The notes beneath the pieces were generated by a model. It was not told the DNA's origin and ran no database searches. It saw nothing but the letters and a program-made list of their open reading frames with translations. 64,000 nt of DNA from Sesamum alatum (taxonomy: Eukaryota > Streptophyta > Magnoliopsida > Lamiales > Pedaliaceae), in contig JACGWO010000010.1 in the NCBI GenBank assembly GCA_034509735.1, positions 868,001 to 932,000 of the forward strand. The letters run 5' to 3'. Shown here piece by piece: positions 25,068 to 37,644 of this stretch (position 1 is its first letter; every line of letters starts with the position of its first letter). The position numbers were made by a program, and so were the translations under genes.

Positions 25068-25673
25068 GGTGAATTTTCCTTTTTCTTGATATTTTAATTT
25101 CTAAAAGGCCGGAGTTGGAAGTTTTCCATAATAGTTTTGGTACCCCTTGAGGCTCCGACATGCTTGGCGGTCCGTATCGCCTCTAAGCGAAGCAAATCTC
25201 GGTAAAATATAATTGTGACTATAGGAAAACATTTTAATTATATCAAAATTATTAAAATATTAAAGATATGAGTAGATAAATAAGTTGAGCATTAATTGAA
25301 TGGGTTGTTTTTAAAGTCAGATTGAAAAGGAAATATCTTATAACAAATCCGCAGAATATAAAATCCCATATTATTCTGTTGCCTCATCCAGTCTGAAAAT
25401 GACAATGGAAAACATTTTTGTCTTATTTCAAGATATAAATATATACATATATATATATATTGATGTAGGTAACTGTCTCATATTAATTGCAAACGAGAAG
25501 CTTAAATGGTTTATAAGGTCCAATGTTTTCTTTTTTTCTTTAATGATGTGCCTTTTTTTGACAAAATTATATATGTATATATATATATATACATTCGGAT
25601 AAATCATATATATATATTGGGATTTAAGTTATTTCCTCCAAATTAATATTGGAGTCAGCTCATGTATATGTTT
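24276..25673. other. Spacer with a GC-richer patch and an ATT microsatellite
   Basis: No gene recognised. About 24690-24960 is less AT-biased and does not resemble the repeats found elsewhere in the window, so it is a candidate conserved non-coding patch. An uninterrupted ATT run of about 15 units lies at about 25021-25067. TA runs lie near 25440-25460 and 25570-25592. Confidence 0.4.
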
Positions 25674-25681
25674 TGGCCCTA

Positions 25682-25963
25682 TGTTTTTTTTAAAGTGAAA
25701 GCGATGAATATTATTAATTGAACTAACCCGATTACAATCAGTCTTGTCAACTATCAATCTCTAATAGAGACAATTAGAGCAATCATATATTGATCAATAA
25801 TACATTATAACATAAATTAAATCTAAAATCCTTCTTACTATTACAGTATACGAACAATCTTACTATACAGTAAACTATCATTCCACACATTAATGAGGTT
25901 CGAGCCCATGACGTCTAAGGTCATAAGACCTCAACTTTAACCATTACACTAAGAGATCATTGA
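25682..25963 (-). repeat. tRNA-derived SINE, copy 3
   Basis: Minus-strand SINE, 282 bp, flanked by TGGCCCTA (25674-25681 and 25964-25971). On the minus strand it shows the B-box-like GGGCTCGAACCTC, the body motif TACTGTATAGTAAG, the 3' end CATCGCTTTCACTTT and an A-rich tail. Confidence 0.75.
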
Positions 25964-25971
25964 TGGCCCTA

Positions 25972-28264
25972 CTTTAAGTTTAACATAAATATGGCACATG
26001 ATTCCTTTTCTCTTCATTTTTTTTTTATTTTTTTTCTTTTTTCTTATGGGTTTTCTCTTCGGTCTTTATTTGGGCAGAAGAACGGTAGAAATTAGCAATA
26101 AATGTGCCACAAAAAGTTGGAGACATGCACATAATCACGTTTTTAAACAATAAATAATATAAGGTTATAAATCACTCATTATATAATTAGTCCTTTATTT
26201 TCTCCCACCAATATCTCTAATTTATTTAAAACGATTGATTTATGGATAAATTATTTCAAGTGATTAAAAGAACTGCTTGTCAAAATTAAGAAATATAAAA
26301 TAAAGTGATGAAGGTAAAAGAAAATGACAAATATGCAGCTAGCATTACTCATTATAAAAAATAACCAGTTCAAATACTCGCGATCAAAAAGTATATTATA
26401 TTCGAATAATAAGTAATAGGAAAATATATAAAAGGAATTGTAATAACATATACCTTTTCTTTTCATTGACTTGAGAATTTCTACATGTTAATTAATTGTT
26501 GTTTGAGTTTGGTGACGTGTCTCTATTAAATTAAAAATCCTTCTTATTGTATATAAATTCAACTAATAAATATTTAGTAAAGTTTTTATAAGAGTAAAGC
26601 AAGCAAGAGAGATGCAACCGATCGCGCTCTCTTTTTCTAATTCAAAATTCTCATTTAATTTATTGTCTTAATTAATTTTATTTCTAAGTAGAAAGCATAC
26701 ACAATCTATTACATATTCTGAAATTTCGCCAATTTTATTTTTTAAATTAATTTGAGTCGAGCTCGAATTCAAAAATAAAAAAAGGAAAATTGATTCAACT
26801 TCAATAATTTTTTATTTTTTTATTTGTTTTGATAGTTAGACGAATAATATAGGAAAAAATACAAGCAACTCTTTTGTAATATTACAAATAAGCAAATTAT
26901 CCCTTTATGAAAAATAAAATGACAATTTTACCTCCATGTGTTTTTAAAATGAATCGGTTTACCTCGTCGAGTTTTTTTAAAATGGAGCAATTTAAATTAC
27001 TCTATTTTAAATAAACAAGTTAGTAAATTGCTTTTTTTTTTTTTTTTTTCATACGAAGGTAGTTTGCTAATTTATAATATCACATAAAGGTAAATTGTAT
27101 TAAGTCCGAATAATATATTTGAAGAGGAGATATGATATAGACTATAGTAGTTGGGTGGAAAAGGGAGAAGAAACTTTCCAACTGCAAAGCAGAAAGAAGA
27201 GTGACAGGCCAACCCTCTTCCATCTGTCGATATGTTTTTGGGTGATTGGTCACGTGAATCTCACCCCCCCTTCCTCCCACACGTTTCATTGGACCACTTT
27301 CATTGCTAACCCAATTATTACCAATCAACCCCTCAAATATCTCCATTCTCATTCCCACCCCCACCCCCATCCCCTCACGTGCCCAAGTCGGCTGCACACG
27401 TGCCCCCACTCTTATATTATTTTCACAACTGATATTATTTTGTCGTTGTTAGTTAATATAGTCAAAATTAATGGTGTCATCTTTATACGTTTGTCGTATA
27501 TATATAAAATAAAATAGAAGATATAATGAAAATTGTAATAGGAAATTCAATTTACGAAAATATATAGTTCGATTTTGTGATAATCCGGTGGTCCTAACTA
27601 GTTCATATAATAAGTGCACGTATTAATATAGCGACATTCAACTAATTCATTTATGTGTAAATCTAGAGCTGCAGGCCTTCAAATATTCAAGAGAATGTTC
27701 GCACTGGATTCTTCATATATGCCCATTAATACTTAATTATTTCACTGGTTGCTATAATTACATTGACTTTACATATTTGTATATATTTAATTAATTTCGC
27801 TCTGCAGGTATTATTTCTTAAATAAGAAAATGAACTCAACAAGTATGGTATAGACTAAAGCATCAAAATTAGGAGTTCGATTTTTCAGTAAATCATATAC
27901 AAGCAAGATTTTGCAGTTTCATTATTTCTGAAAAACTATATAATATAAATTTATAAAAAAATTATACACGTAACGCTTACAGTCAAAATTGTTTTACACG
28001 TAATATGTTTTGGGCAACAACGATTATGTATAGCCCAAGATAAAAATCTTGGGAAAATCCATTCTTTTAAATTTGACATGTAATATTATTCAATATAATT
28101 GTAATTAGATGAAAAAAAAAACAACAATCCTAAAGTAATCATTTTGGTATTCTTAAAGCATAAAGATTACAAAGTTCCTTTCTCCTTATATATATATATG
28201 CTCGTGTGTTAATTATTTTATAATGAAAAATGGTGATATATATTATTAAAACAGTAGTAAGCAT
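25972..28264. other. Spacer with one TIR-like repeat and a CACGTG-bearing patch
   Basis: No gene recognised. About 26865-27105 has weakly paired ends (AATACAAGCAACTC left, AATACAATTTACCT in reverse right) and is probably a decayed MITE. About 27165-27415 is GC-richer and carries GATTGGTCACGTG, CATTGGACC, CCTCACGTGCCC and CACACGTGCC, that is, CCAAT and G-box words typical of regulatory DNA. The 132-codon frame across it has no recognisable domain. Confidence 0.4.
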
Positions 28265-28277
28265 GAGAGAGGAGCAG

Positions 28278-28536
28278 GACCGATGAAGCCTAGTTCAGTT
28301 AGCGAAGATGAGATCCCATAATCTTAGATGTCATGCATTCGAACCTCCTGCATGGGATGATGTTTTTATTACTGTATAGTAGGTATTATTTATAACTGTA
28401 ATAATTATGTGTTATTTATATAATATTGATGATTTGATTGTTATAATTATCTTTGTTTGATGTTGGTATTCGACATGACTGAAAATTTTATAAAAAATAA
28501 ATAAATAAAAAATAAAAAGAGAGAGAGAGAGAGAGA
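28278..28536 (+). repeat. tRNA-derived SINE, copy 4, with GA expansion in the tail
   Basis: Plus-strand SINE flanked by GAGAGAGGAGCAG (28265-28277 and 28537-28549). It has the A-box region GCCTAGTTCAGTTAGCG, a B-box-like GCATTCGAACCTCC, the body motif TACTGTATAGTAGG and an A-rich tail. A GA run at 28519-28540 joins the tail to the right duplication and probably grew from the GA of the target site. Confidence 0.75.
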
Positions 28537-28549
28537 GAGAGAGGAGCAG

Positions 28550-31498
28550 CAGCGGCTACAGTGAAAAAGAAAGAATGGTAAACATAACATAAGATGGTAC
28601 ATATGTAAGAGGTGTATTATGTATGTTCGTACGAGGAAGCGTCAACGCCAATTTCTATTCTAACTGTCTCTTTTGCCCAATGGAGAATGGAAAAGGAAAT
28701 GATGGAACGCAAAACCAAAAGCTAAAGCCCCAGTACACATATTGGACTTCCCCCTCATACCCACAACTACCCCACCCCCTAACCCCAGCGCATTAATTTT
28801 TATGTTTTTTTAATAAGATTCTATTTATTATTATTATATCATTGATTACATTTAAATTCAAATATTTATTTAATACATTGATATTTTTGAACAACAAATA
28901 TGATCAAAGTAAATAAATAAACAAGATAATACTATAAAAAGTATAACCACGTAAGTGAAATTCGAACTTATGAGTATGTATTTGTATTTGATGCATGCAT
29001 GTATATACGATTGATCGATTGAAATTGGATTGTCTTTGCTTAGTTTGTCCTTTAGACACTATACAAATTATTCCATTCTTTTTTCTCGGGTGCTTCTCCT
29101 TTTTCTTCTAGCTTTTTGATAAAAACACACATAATTCACATAAAATCACTTTGTCACTCCGTGACCACAATCCCACTCTAATTCGCATAACTTCTTGCAT
29201 CTCTTAAAAGTTTAAACATCGCGTAACGTTCTAACTAATTCAGGATTCGTGCAATAACAATTACAATCACGTTAATTTTCTCTGAATTTTACTACAAACA
29301 CATAGTACAAGATGGGCAATATTCGAAAACTACTAACTCGGCATGGTTAACATTTTGCAAGCAAAAATTCTAATCTTTTCAAATTTATTTTTAAAAAAAT
29401 TCGGGGAAAGGAGCATTAAGTCAAACCCATATAAAACAAATAAATATATGTATATTTCTTGTTAGATTATCATGGCTAGTTTTGGGATCCGTTGTTGAAA
29501 AGATCACTGGGATTTGATTCCAATCTGGCTGGTTGAAATCCGTGTCATGTCACTAACAGGAATGTTACACACACAACACACACCAAAAATAAAAAAGAGA
29601 TAAATGTATCTCAAAGTAAATAAAAGCAATTAATAATTGTGTGTGAAAAGGTCTGAGTCAGATGTTATCTGGGGAAATACAGATAAGACATTATAAAATT
29701 GAGGAGAAATGCTAATCATGGTGTCATGATTACCTGATAGTTCAGTAGATTTTTCCTCAATGGACAACATAGGATAAGAGAACTATGATCCTGTCTAAAT
29801 AATATATATGGTACCTGCGTTTGAAGTATCATGTTCATCTTTGAATTTTCAAACAAGGGTAGTTAATCAAAGTCTAGACTTTGGTTTTTATTTATTTATT
29901 TATTTGAAGTCTAGACTTTGGTGATGATAAACGTGTAATTTTTGGGCGTCGTCTTAGAATTTCGTTATATTATTGACTGAAATTATAGGATACGTTAAGA
30001 TTTTTATAACGTACATACTGAAATTTGGAAGATCGTATAAAACATTTAAAAGTTGATATCGAAACAAAGCTCTTTAAAAATATGATTTTTGTTCGAATTC
30101 TTTTAAGGATATCAATATTTCTATCTTACTTTACAGTGATATATAGGATATCATTTACTACGTAAAATATCTATATCAATAGAACTCGAATTCTTAACTT
30201 CTAGTCATAAATTTGTAATTCACCATTTGAACAAGACACTTTGAACTTATTTATATTATTGATAGTTGTATTGAATTTATTACTGAAATTTTGGCATGCA
30301 AAATAATTAATCATTCCAATTATTAAAAAAAAAAAAAACATATATTTCACATTTTACAAGTGGAAACCCATCTTCCATATTATGTCTTTTTTTCTTTTTG
30401 AGTAACTCAATTACAATTATATCATTTATCTAATCATCTATAACTAATTTTACAATTATCTGCATTAAATCTATATATATAATTAACTAATGACTATTAT
30501 TAACGTAAACAAACAACTACTATTAAAATAAACGAAAACTGACATATTAATAGAATTTGAATTATATCAGATTCGCCGTCCTCCTCAAATACATGGTAAT
30601 CCAATACATATCCATATTGACTGGAATAAGAATTAAGTGTAGAATTAAGTAAAACAATGACTTTTCTATGCTTAATTAATACTTATAGAATCTTAAAATG
30701 TCATCAAAGAAAAGGGAGTAGCTATACGTAAAATCAAAAGGCAAATAGTACCATACCATGATTGCTTGTCTGCATATGTAATTAAGTATGAAACAATATT
30801 TATTTTTATTTTATTTTTTCTTTCTAATTAAAAAGGTACCTTTTACCTAATGATGTAAAATATTAACCAACAAATTTCCAACAATTGAAGTGGGTTCCCA
30901 AGATATTATGGATGATATATTAAGCAACTGAAAACCCTACAAATACTTTAATTAATTACTTAGTATTCAAGCCTGTGCATGACTTCATCCATCCCACCAA
31001 ACCTTTGGATTCATGTGTTTCTTTATTACATCAGTTTCCTCCTCCATTGGTCCAAAAAGTTGAAATCTACATATGTTGAGGAGCATCCTACGATTAATTC
31101 AAATTAAATAGACCACTAAAATATTGTACAAATGTTGTCGATTTCAAAGGTGCCGATCATGTCATACACGAGTTATTTATTTTTTTGCAGAGAAAAACAA
31201 AGGCTATTTGTTGTTTATTATATAGTGTGGATTAATATAAATCGATACGGGACCCGATTTTATTTAAATATTATTGCCTTTGGTAGTCCCAAAAGTTTTT
31301 TCATATTATAATTAGGCGATATCTTAGACCAAGTAATGCAAATATTACTACATTTAACTTGCGTTACTAAGAAACTCGCTCTGAAATTTATATAATTAAT
31401 TCTTGTTCATTGATATCTCGTAAAAGTTTAAATTATCCGAATGTTATTCTGTTCAATAGTTGGACTTCGGAACTTTCATGTATCTTTTATATATGTCC
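28550..31498. other. AT-rich spacer without recognisable genes
   Basis: Mostly AT-rich. About 28560-28790 is GC-richer and unlike any repeat seen here. A duplicated palindromic word AAGTCTAGACTTTGG occurs near 29870 and 29908, separated by an ATTT run. About 30900-31060 is again less AT-biased. I see nothing coding. Confidence 0.4.
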
Positions 31499-31501
31499 CT
31501 C

Positions 31502-31780
31502 CACTAGAAAAAAATTAATATTTAATTAGCCATGGTTAAAAATAAATAGTCGTAATGAATAGTTATTCATCATGGTCATACAACAGTTATTGACCATGGT
31601 ATTTGCGAGTGTGGCTAAAATAGCCATGCCAAAAACATTTGCTATAGCTCATAACCATGGCAAAAAGAGTTTTCATGGTGGATAATCTAAATTTTTACAA
31701 TAATTTTTATTTAGCCATGATTAATAATAATTATTTACCATGATTTTAGTCCGTAGCCAATAGTAAATTTTCTTCTAGTG
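31502..31780. mobile_element. CACTA-like MITE, copy 3
   Basis: 279 bp with intact ends: CACTAGAAAAAAATTAATAT left and TTTTCTTCTAGTG right. It is flanked by the 3-bp duplication CTC (31499-31501 and 31781-31783). The interior has repeated CATGG words (GCCATGGTTA, GACCATGG, AACCATGGC) shared with copies 1 and 2. Confidence 0.8.
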
Positions 31781-31783
31781 CTC

Positions 31784-34700
31784 CCATCTTGTTCATATTT
31801 TTCAATCTTATTGCCGTAAAATATTCAATTTAAGTTACATTTACGGTCCAAGAGGTCAGTCGATTACCACAACTCCAATGTGACGTAAAGTGAAATAAAA
31901 CTAGTTTTTATAATCGGGTACATTTAAATCTATTTGACGAGACGTACAAACATAATTGATTTCACTTAAGTAAGTTACCGTCTCGTTGCAGGTAAAACAA
32001 ATATGTTTTACAATAAACATTTAAACTACCTCCTCAACAAGTAAATACAAACCAACTTGTATTTACTACTAATTACAAGCAAATGCTTAGAGCTCCAAGT
32101 AAAGTTAAACAAAGAAACACTTGAATGTCACATTTTTCCAGTACACCCTCATTTACTTAAAAATTACGAAGAAGTCAAAATATTTTTTGCCCCAGACAGC
32201 GATCAGAGACACGCTTCGGAAATTACTAAATTGGGTTTTTCAATTACACTACTTTATTGGGATTTCACTCTCAAGAATTGTAAATGGATCCCCCAACCAA
32301 ATTTGTCATTTTTCACACATTTGAGAGAGGCCCCCAAGAAAATAGGTTTCGAGAATTTTCAAGTAAGTTTCGATATCTCAGGAGTTGTTGTTGTTGTTGT
32401 TGTTTTTGTGTGTGTGGTAATTAAAACAACACACAAACTAAAAAATAAAGCAGCGCAGCAATGCCCAAATATTTAAAATTGGTAGATTTTTGTGGTAGCA
32501 ATCAAACAGTAATGTCCTTCTCAATTGGGTCACTTTCCACTCTGATGCTTACATTAAGTGACGGACCAACATTCTCATGGTATGGCTCCACTGTTTTTTT
32601 ACTTTCAATATTTTCATTTCATTAACCAAAATTAAATTAAATAATTCTTTTCTTCTTTTTTAAAAAAAAATTGTGGGTTCTTTGGCGGTCTAGAACACTA
32701 TGTGTTTTGATACTTTTCGATTATTACTGATGAGTGATCAATCACGAATATTTTTGATTCTGTATCGATGTAAATTCTGATTAATCACAAAAATCGAAAA
32801 AAGTTAGTTGACGTGTTTAAAACACGTGGATGCATACCTTATTTTGTAGAAATTTGACTGTTGAGGATAAGAATGTAAAAGAAAATGGAATATTTTAAAA
32901 ATAATAAATAAAAGAAAAGGGAAAAAAAAATAAAGGGGGGAGGAGAGGAGGGGAGAGAGAAAAAGCATAAAATGAAATATGGGCTTTGGGCAACTTTAGA
33001 GAATGGGCCCATGAAGACAACGACGTGAAATAATTGAAAGGCAAGCAGAACAAAGAGTGGGAGAATTGGTGGTCCTCCACCGGTTGTGGTGGCGCGGCCG
33101 GCAGGGGTTGGCCGCGGCCACGTGGGTGCGGTGGTCCAACCTCTCTTACCCCAACAAGTGTCGGAAATCAAAGATAGGTGACAGACTGGGACAAAGCCGG
33201 ATGCCATGGGATATAGGGATCATATCAGATCATCTTAACCATCAGATCATGGGTTGACGCAGGGGATCTCACCCTTGGACACTGGACACGCCTCTTTGCA
33301 TGCTTCTTGTTTATTTTTTCAGTCCCAGACTATGGTGTAATGTAATGTATTTCTAAGCTTTTTTCTTTGACCCTAAATTTAGGTATAAAGCCAAATTCTA
33401 TCGATTGCAAACGAGAAGTTTACGGTGATTCGGCTAGAATATGTGATTTTCTCTGAGGTTCGAATTCGTCATCTTGAAGTATCCATTCAAATGTTAAGTG
33501 ATCTCTGAAAAGCATAAAACACGTTAAGTTAGTCGGGATGGTTCCCGACGAAAACCCTTCGATGTATAAATCAGCTCAAGTTCAAAATAATAATATGCGA
33601 ATTGGAGTAGTAATTTCATTAGAATGTAATAAACATATCTTATCATAATTGTAATGAAATGAAGGTATTTATAGGTTCAAATGTGTCCACTTGCTTGATT
33701 CATATGGTGTCATCTCAAACCCTGAATTGTTAGATAATGTATGGCCTAGATCATGGTCTTCTAGGCGGGTCGGATCGCATGACCCGACCCCATAGGCAAA
33801 GACGCAGTCTTGGATCTGAAATGTCATTTTGACCCTTTTCAAGGATAATATGGAACGCGTGCCAACATTAATCCTGCATGTTCCTGTATTCAAAGGGTTT
33901 GATTTGGTTTTGGATGATTAATGTTTCTTTTTTTTTTTTTTTTCGCCATAACAATAGTCAATTATTGTTATTATTATTATTTTTTTAGGGGAAGGGGATA
34001 GAATAATGGTGAATTATGTAGATGCTAATTGAGTCACGTAATGTATATAATTTGACATAAGAAAGAGATTTTCACTTGAACAAAATTAACAACTTTTTTT
34101 TAGTGCAGTGATTACATATATTATTACATAATGCATTTTAGTTATCAGCCGCTATAATAATCAATATGGATACATATAATTATAAATAAGTTAAATAACT
34201 AATATTAAAATAATTAGAACATATGGTGAATGAAGTAAAAAGATCAACTTCGTACCTTAAAAGAATACAAATGGGATTGGAATTTTGAGTAATTGAGGAA
34301 TCAATACTTATTAGACAACTTTATCAGAAAAAAATGAGTAGGGGTGAAAAATTAATCAAATTATTCAATATTCGATGGAAATTATTAATAAAAGCTCGTT
34401 TGAACTCGATTTTTTTAAACATAACAAATCAAAATTGAACAAAAAAAAAAATTCAGTAAACTTTCGAGCTCAATTCAATTAGCTCCAAAATAAAAAATAT
34501 ACTTAAAAATGTCAAATTACTCGAGTTCAACTCGTATTTGATCCAATTAAAGCTCATTTGAACTCTATTAGATCAATAACCACTCCAAATTCAAAAGCAA
34601 TTTTTGAAGTTCGATAGTAATTCAAACAAGCCTGAATAATGGTGTATTCCAATTGACTCAAATCAATTACTTCCCTAAAAATAGGGAAGGATTTATTTCT

Positions 34701-35251
34701 CAACTTCGACTTATTCTGATTTTGTAGCCAATTGGATTGGGCTAATTTTGTTAAAGTCAATCAAGCAAAAATATCCAATATTGACTTACTAATGACAACA
34801 GAGCTGGGCCCAGCCCATGTAATGGTTAAACCACAGCAATTTCTCCCGACTGTCCTGCGAATTGGGCTTGCCTAGTAACGAGCCCATTATCCAGCCCAAA
34901 TATACTAAGAAATGGGCCTTGATATGCCTGCCTCTCATGTGTAATATACCAGTGTTATTTTCCGAATTTATTTTATTTTTTTAATCATTTTTATTTACAC
35001 AAAGTTCTCTGAACAAACACGAGATGTGAAGAGCAGCAGAATAGTTCATCACAATAATTTCAATGCAAACTCATTAAATATTTCAAACAAATTAATTGCA
35101 GTCATTCACCTATATTTTTCGATAATTAAACTTGAGTACTATCTTCTTCAGCCTAATTTCCTCCATCCCATAATTCAACAACCTTCTCGACTTAAAAACC
35201 GAAGAGTTGGTTGTCACCAACCTATAATAACTACACAACTCCTTCTTTCAG
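31784..35251. other. Spacer with GC-richer patches and two TGGGCC-motif clusters
   Basis: No gene recognised. About 32050-32480 is a moderately balanced patch ending in a GTT run. About 32980-33300 starts with TGGGCT and AATGGGCCCATG and goes on to a GC-rich stretch with GGCCGCGGCCACGTGGGTG, then AACCATCAGATCATGGGTTG. About 33380-33890 has a moderately structured sequence (GGTTCCCGACGAAAACCC) that may be an unclassified repeat. Bases 34803-34918 hold a second cluster of six or seven TGGGCY/RGCCCA words. None has a gene nearby. Confidence 0.4.
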
Positions 35252-35258
35252 CTCACGA

Positions 35259-35540
35259 TGACTATTGCGGATGAGACCTAACTCAGTTGATAAAACTGAG
35301 ACCCTATGATTTTAGAGGTAATGGGTTCGAACCCTTGCGTGGGACGATGTTGCTACTGTATAGCAAGTATTGTTTGTATACTGTAATACTAAGGTATTAT
35401 TCAGGTTTAATTTATGTGATACTGTTGATCGAGATATGATTGTTGTAATTGTCTCTATTCGATATTGATATTTGACATGACTGATTGTAATCACTTTACT
35501 TCAATTAATAAAGTTCATTGCTTTTTAATTAAAAAAAAAA
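35259..35540 (+). repeat. tRNA-derived SINE, copy 5 (best preserved)
   Basis: Plus-strand SINE, 282 bp, flanked by CTCACGA (35252-35258 and 35541-35547). The head has the A-box region GACCTAACTCAGTTGATAAA and a near-consensus B box GGGTTCGAACCC about 40 bases on, the internal RNA polymerase III promoter of a tRNA-derived SINE. The body motif is CTACTGTATAGCAAG, the 3' end TTCATTGCTTTTTAATT, and the tail is ten A residues. Confidence 0.85.
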
Positions 35541-35547
35541 CTCACGA

Positions 35548-36730
35548 GAATTGTTATTCGAAAAAACTTTCACAATGATTTATTACCTAATTGTTAAAGT
35601 TGTCCAATTGTTTAAGATAAATTACGTCAACACCCCTGATGTTATGCCTAACTACACACATACCCTTTGTCTTTGATAAAATTATAGGTACACCATCTGA
35701 TCTGGTGTTAGTGTAAAATGTATCCTAGGTGATGTTTGCGTAAAATTTTACCACTGAAATCTTAAGAGGTAAGTTTGTAATTTTACAAATGACAAAACGT
35801 GTTTCGTAAATTAAACCTTCATCCAGAGATGTCAATATAATTATCTATTATTTTCAATTAAAGGTCAATTCATCCACAAAATAATAACAACATTTAATGT
35901 TCCATAACCTCTTCTCTTATTTAATAAAAGTAAATTGCAATGCAGTATTATATTGAACAAGTCATGAGCATATATGAATATTGTACAATATAATTGTTTA
36001 AGAATTAAAATTGAATTTAAAACTATAATGGACAAATTTGCAAAGTACATATAAGTCCATCTATGTTGACTGAAAGCTGCTTTAGAGAATTATAGAAGGC
36101 CATGTAAGCATACATTGTAGATAATTAATTTGTGGGTCATCGGGGGAAAAAATATATAAATGAAAAGCTAAGGTGGGATAATGCAAATTTCTTTTTTTAA
36201 TTATTTCCACCACTCGTCTGTTGCCGACTGTATACCTGGCAATCTAACGGCCAAGAAACTCTTTTCAGTTCTCAGGAAAATAATCAAAGCCAACCATTAT
36301 CTCATCAAGAAAAGAAAAATAATTCTTTAAAGAGGAAATTATATCATAATTCACCCAAAGAAAGAGTGTTACTGGTGAGGATTTTTCTCAAAATAGTATG
36401 AAGAAATGGAATGTAAACAATATGGGGGTTATCAAATAATACTAATAATAATAATAATAATGATAAATAATGTATTTTGAAGTGCCGAGTATAAATTCCC
36501 AAAAAAAATGGTGGAGATAAATTGTTATTTATGGATTCGAATACTTCCAATGATATATTGAAGACTTTGAAGTACTGATTAATATATTTAAATTATATGT
36601 AATATCACTTTTACAAAAATATATATATATATATATATATAAAACAAGAAAGTTGCATTTTAGAATAACTTTAACACGAGCTCAAATTTTTCATAAAAAA
36701 TAGATAAATAAAATTGTGTTGTATAAAAAA
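35548..36730. other. AT-rich spacer, nothing recognised
   Basis: No gene. About 35610-35800 has repeat-like phrasing (ACACCCCTGATGTTATG, AAATTATAGGTACACC) without a clear partner end. A TA run lies near 36620-36641. Confidence 0.4.
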
Positions 36731-36733
36731 TAA

Positions 36734-37641
36734 GGGTAAATTACATAAACCCATCCGTGCTATGCAAAATTAGCTAAAAGTCTCATGTGTTAATGAAATA
36801 GACAAAAAAAAAAATCAAGTGTTACTTGCAAAAAAACCCATTTATGTTAATAAAAACGGAAAGTACGTTACACGCGCTAGCTACACGGTTATGAGTGTTT
36901 TCTTCTCACCTCTTGGCAATAAATGGAGTGAAAAATTACCAATATACCCCCTCTTGACCTCTATTACACTTTATTTAGACAAAAAAAAGTGAGAGCTTCT
37001 ATATTAATTCATTGTTCTAATTATCTGGTGATTTGATGTTAGGTAATAATTATATATTACTGATTAATTTAAATAATTATTTAGTTTAAATATATTTAAA
37101 TAAATTATATTTATTTAAAAATATATTAAATAAATATTAAATTTTCATAAGAGTATATAAAAGTTTTTAAGTTATATTATTTATTATAAATAATTACCAT
37201 TATATGTATTTAAAATAAAAATTAATAATAATATTTTATTATTTTTTAAGTGTTTAAAAAATTTATTTTTACTTATTTTTTTTAACAAGAGTTAAAAATA
37301 ATATATATATATATATATATTTCTTAGTATAATATATAACTATAAATTATATTTGTATATATAACGGCGGCGATGGCCAACTGCCGCCCCATGGGCGACG
37401 GTGACTATTGTCGCCCAACCTCTGGGCGATGGCAAGTCGCCCAAAACAGGTTGGGCGACCTCACTGTTGCTAGCGCAAAAAGGAGTGACATGAACGATCG
37501 TCCAAGAAATGGACATTGCCTTCGCCTAGGCTGAGTGACGGCGACTTTTCCCCAATTTAGAGTTTTTTCGTCAATTTAATTAATACAGGGGACTTTTCAA
37601 TTTATTTCACATAACATAAATGAGTTTAATGTAATTTAGCC
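36734..37641. mobile_element. TIR element carrying a GC-rich inverted-repeat island
   Basis: About 908 bp. The left end GGGTAAATTACATAAACCCA pairs with the right end, in reverse GGCTAAATTACATTAAACTC, and TAA flanks both sides (36731-36733 and 37642-37644). The outer parts are very AT-rich. Bases 37364-37560 instead form a GC-rich island with five alternating TGGGCGAC/GTCGCCCA words. There is no long reading frame. The superfamily is uncertain; the 3-bp TAA duplication would fit PIF/Harbinger. Confidence 0.55.
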
Positions 37642-37644
37642 TAA

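Noticed and set aside
27119..27517. 132-codon plus-strand frame with His/Pro-rich middle
   Set aside because: The HSHPHPHP stretch comes from a C-rich patch; no domain, no splice partner and no start context. The patch is better viewed as possible regulatory DNA.
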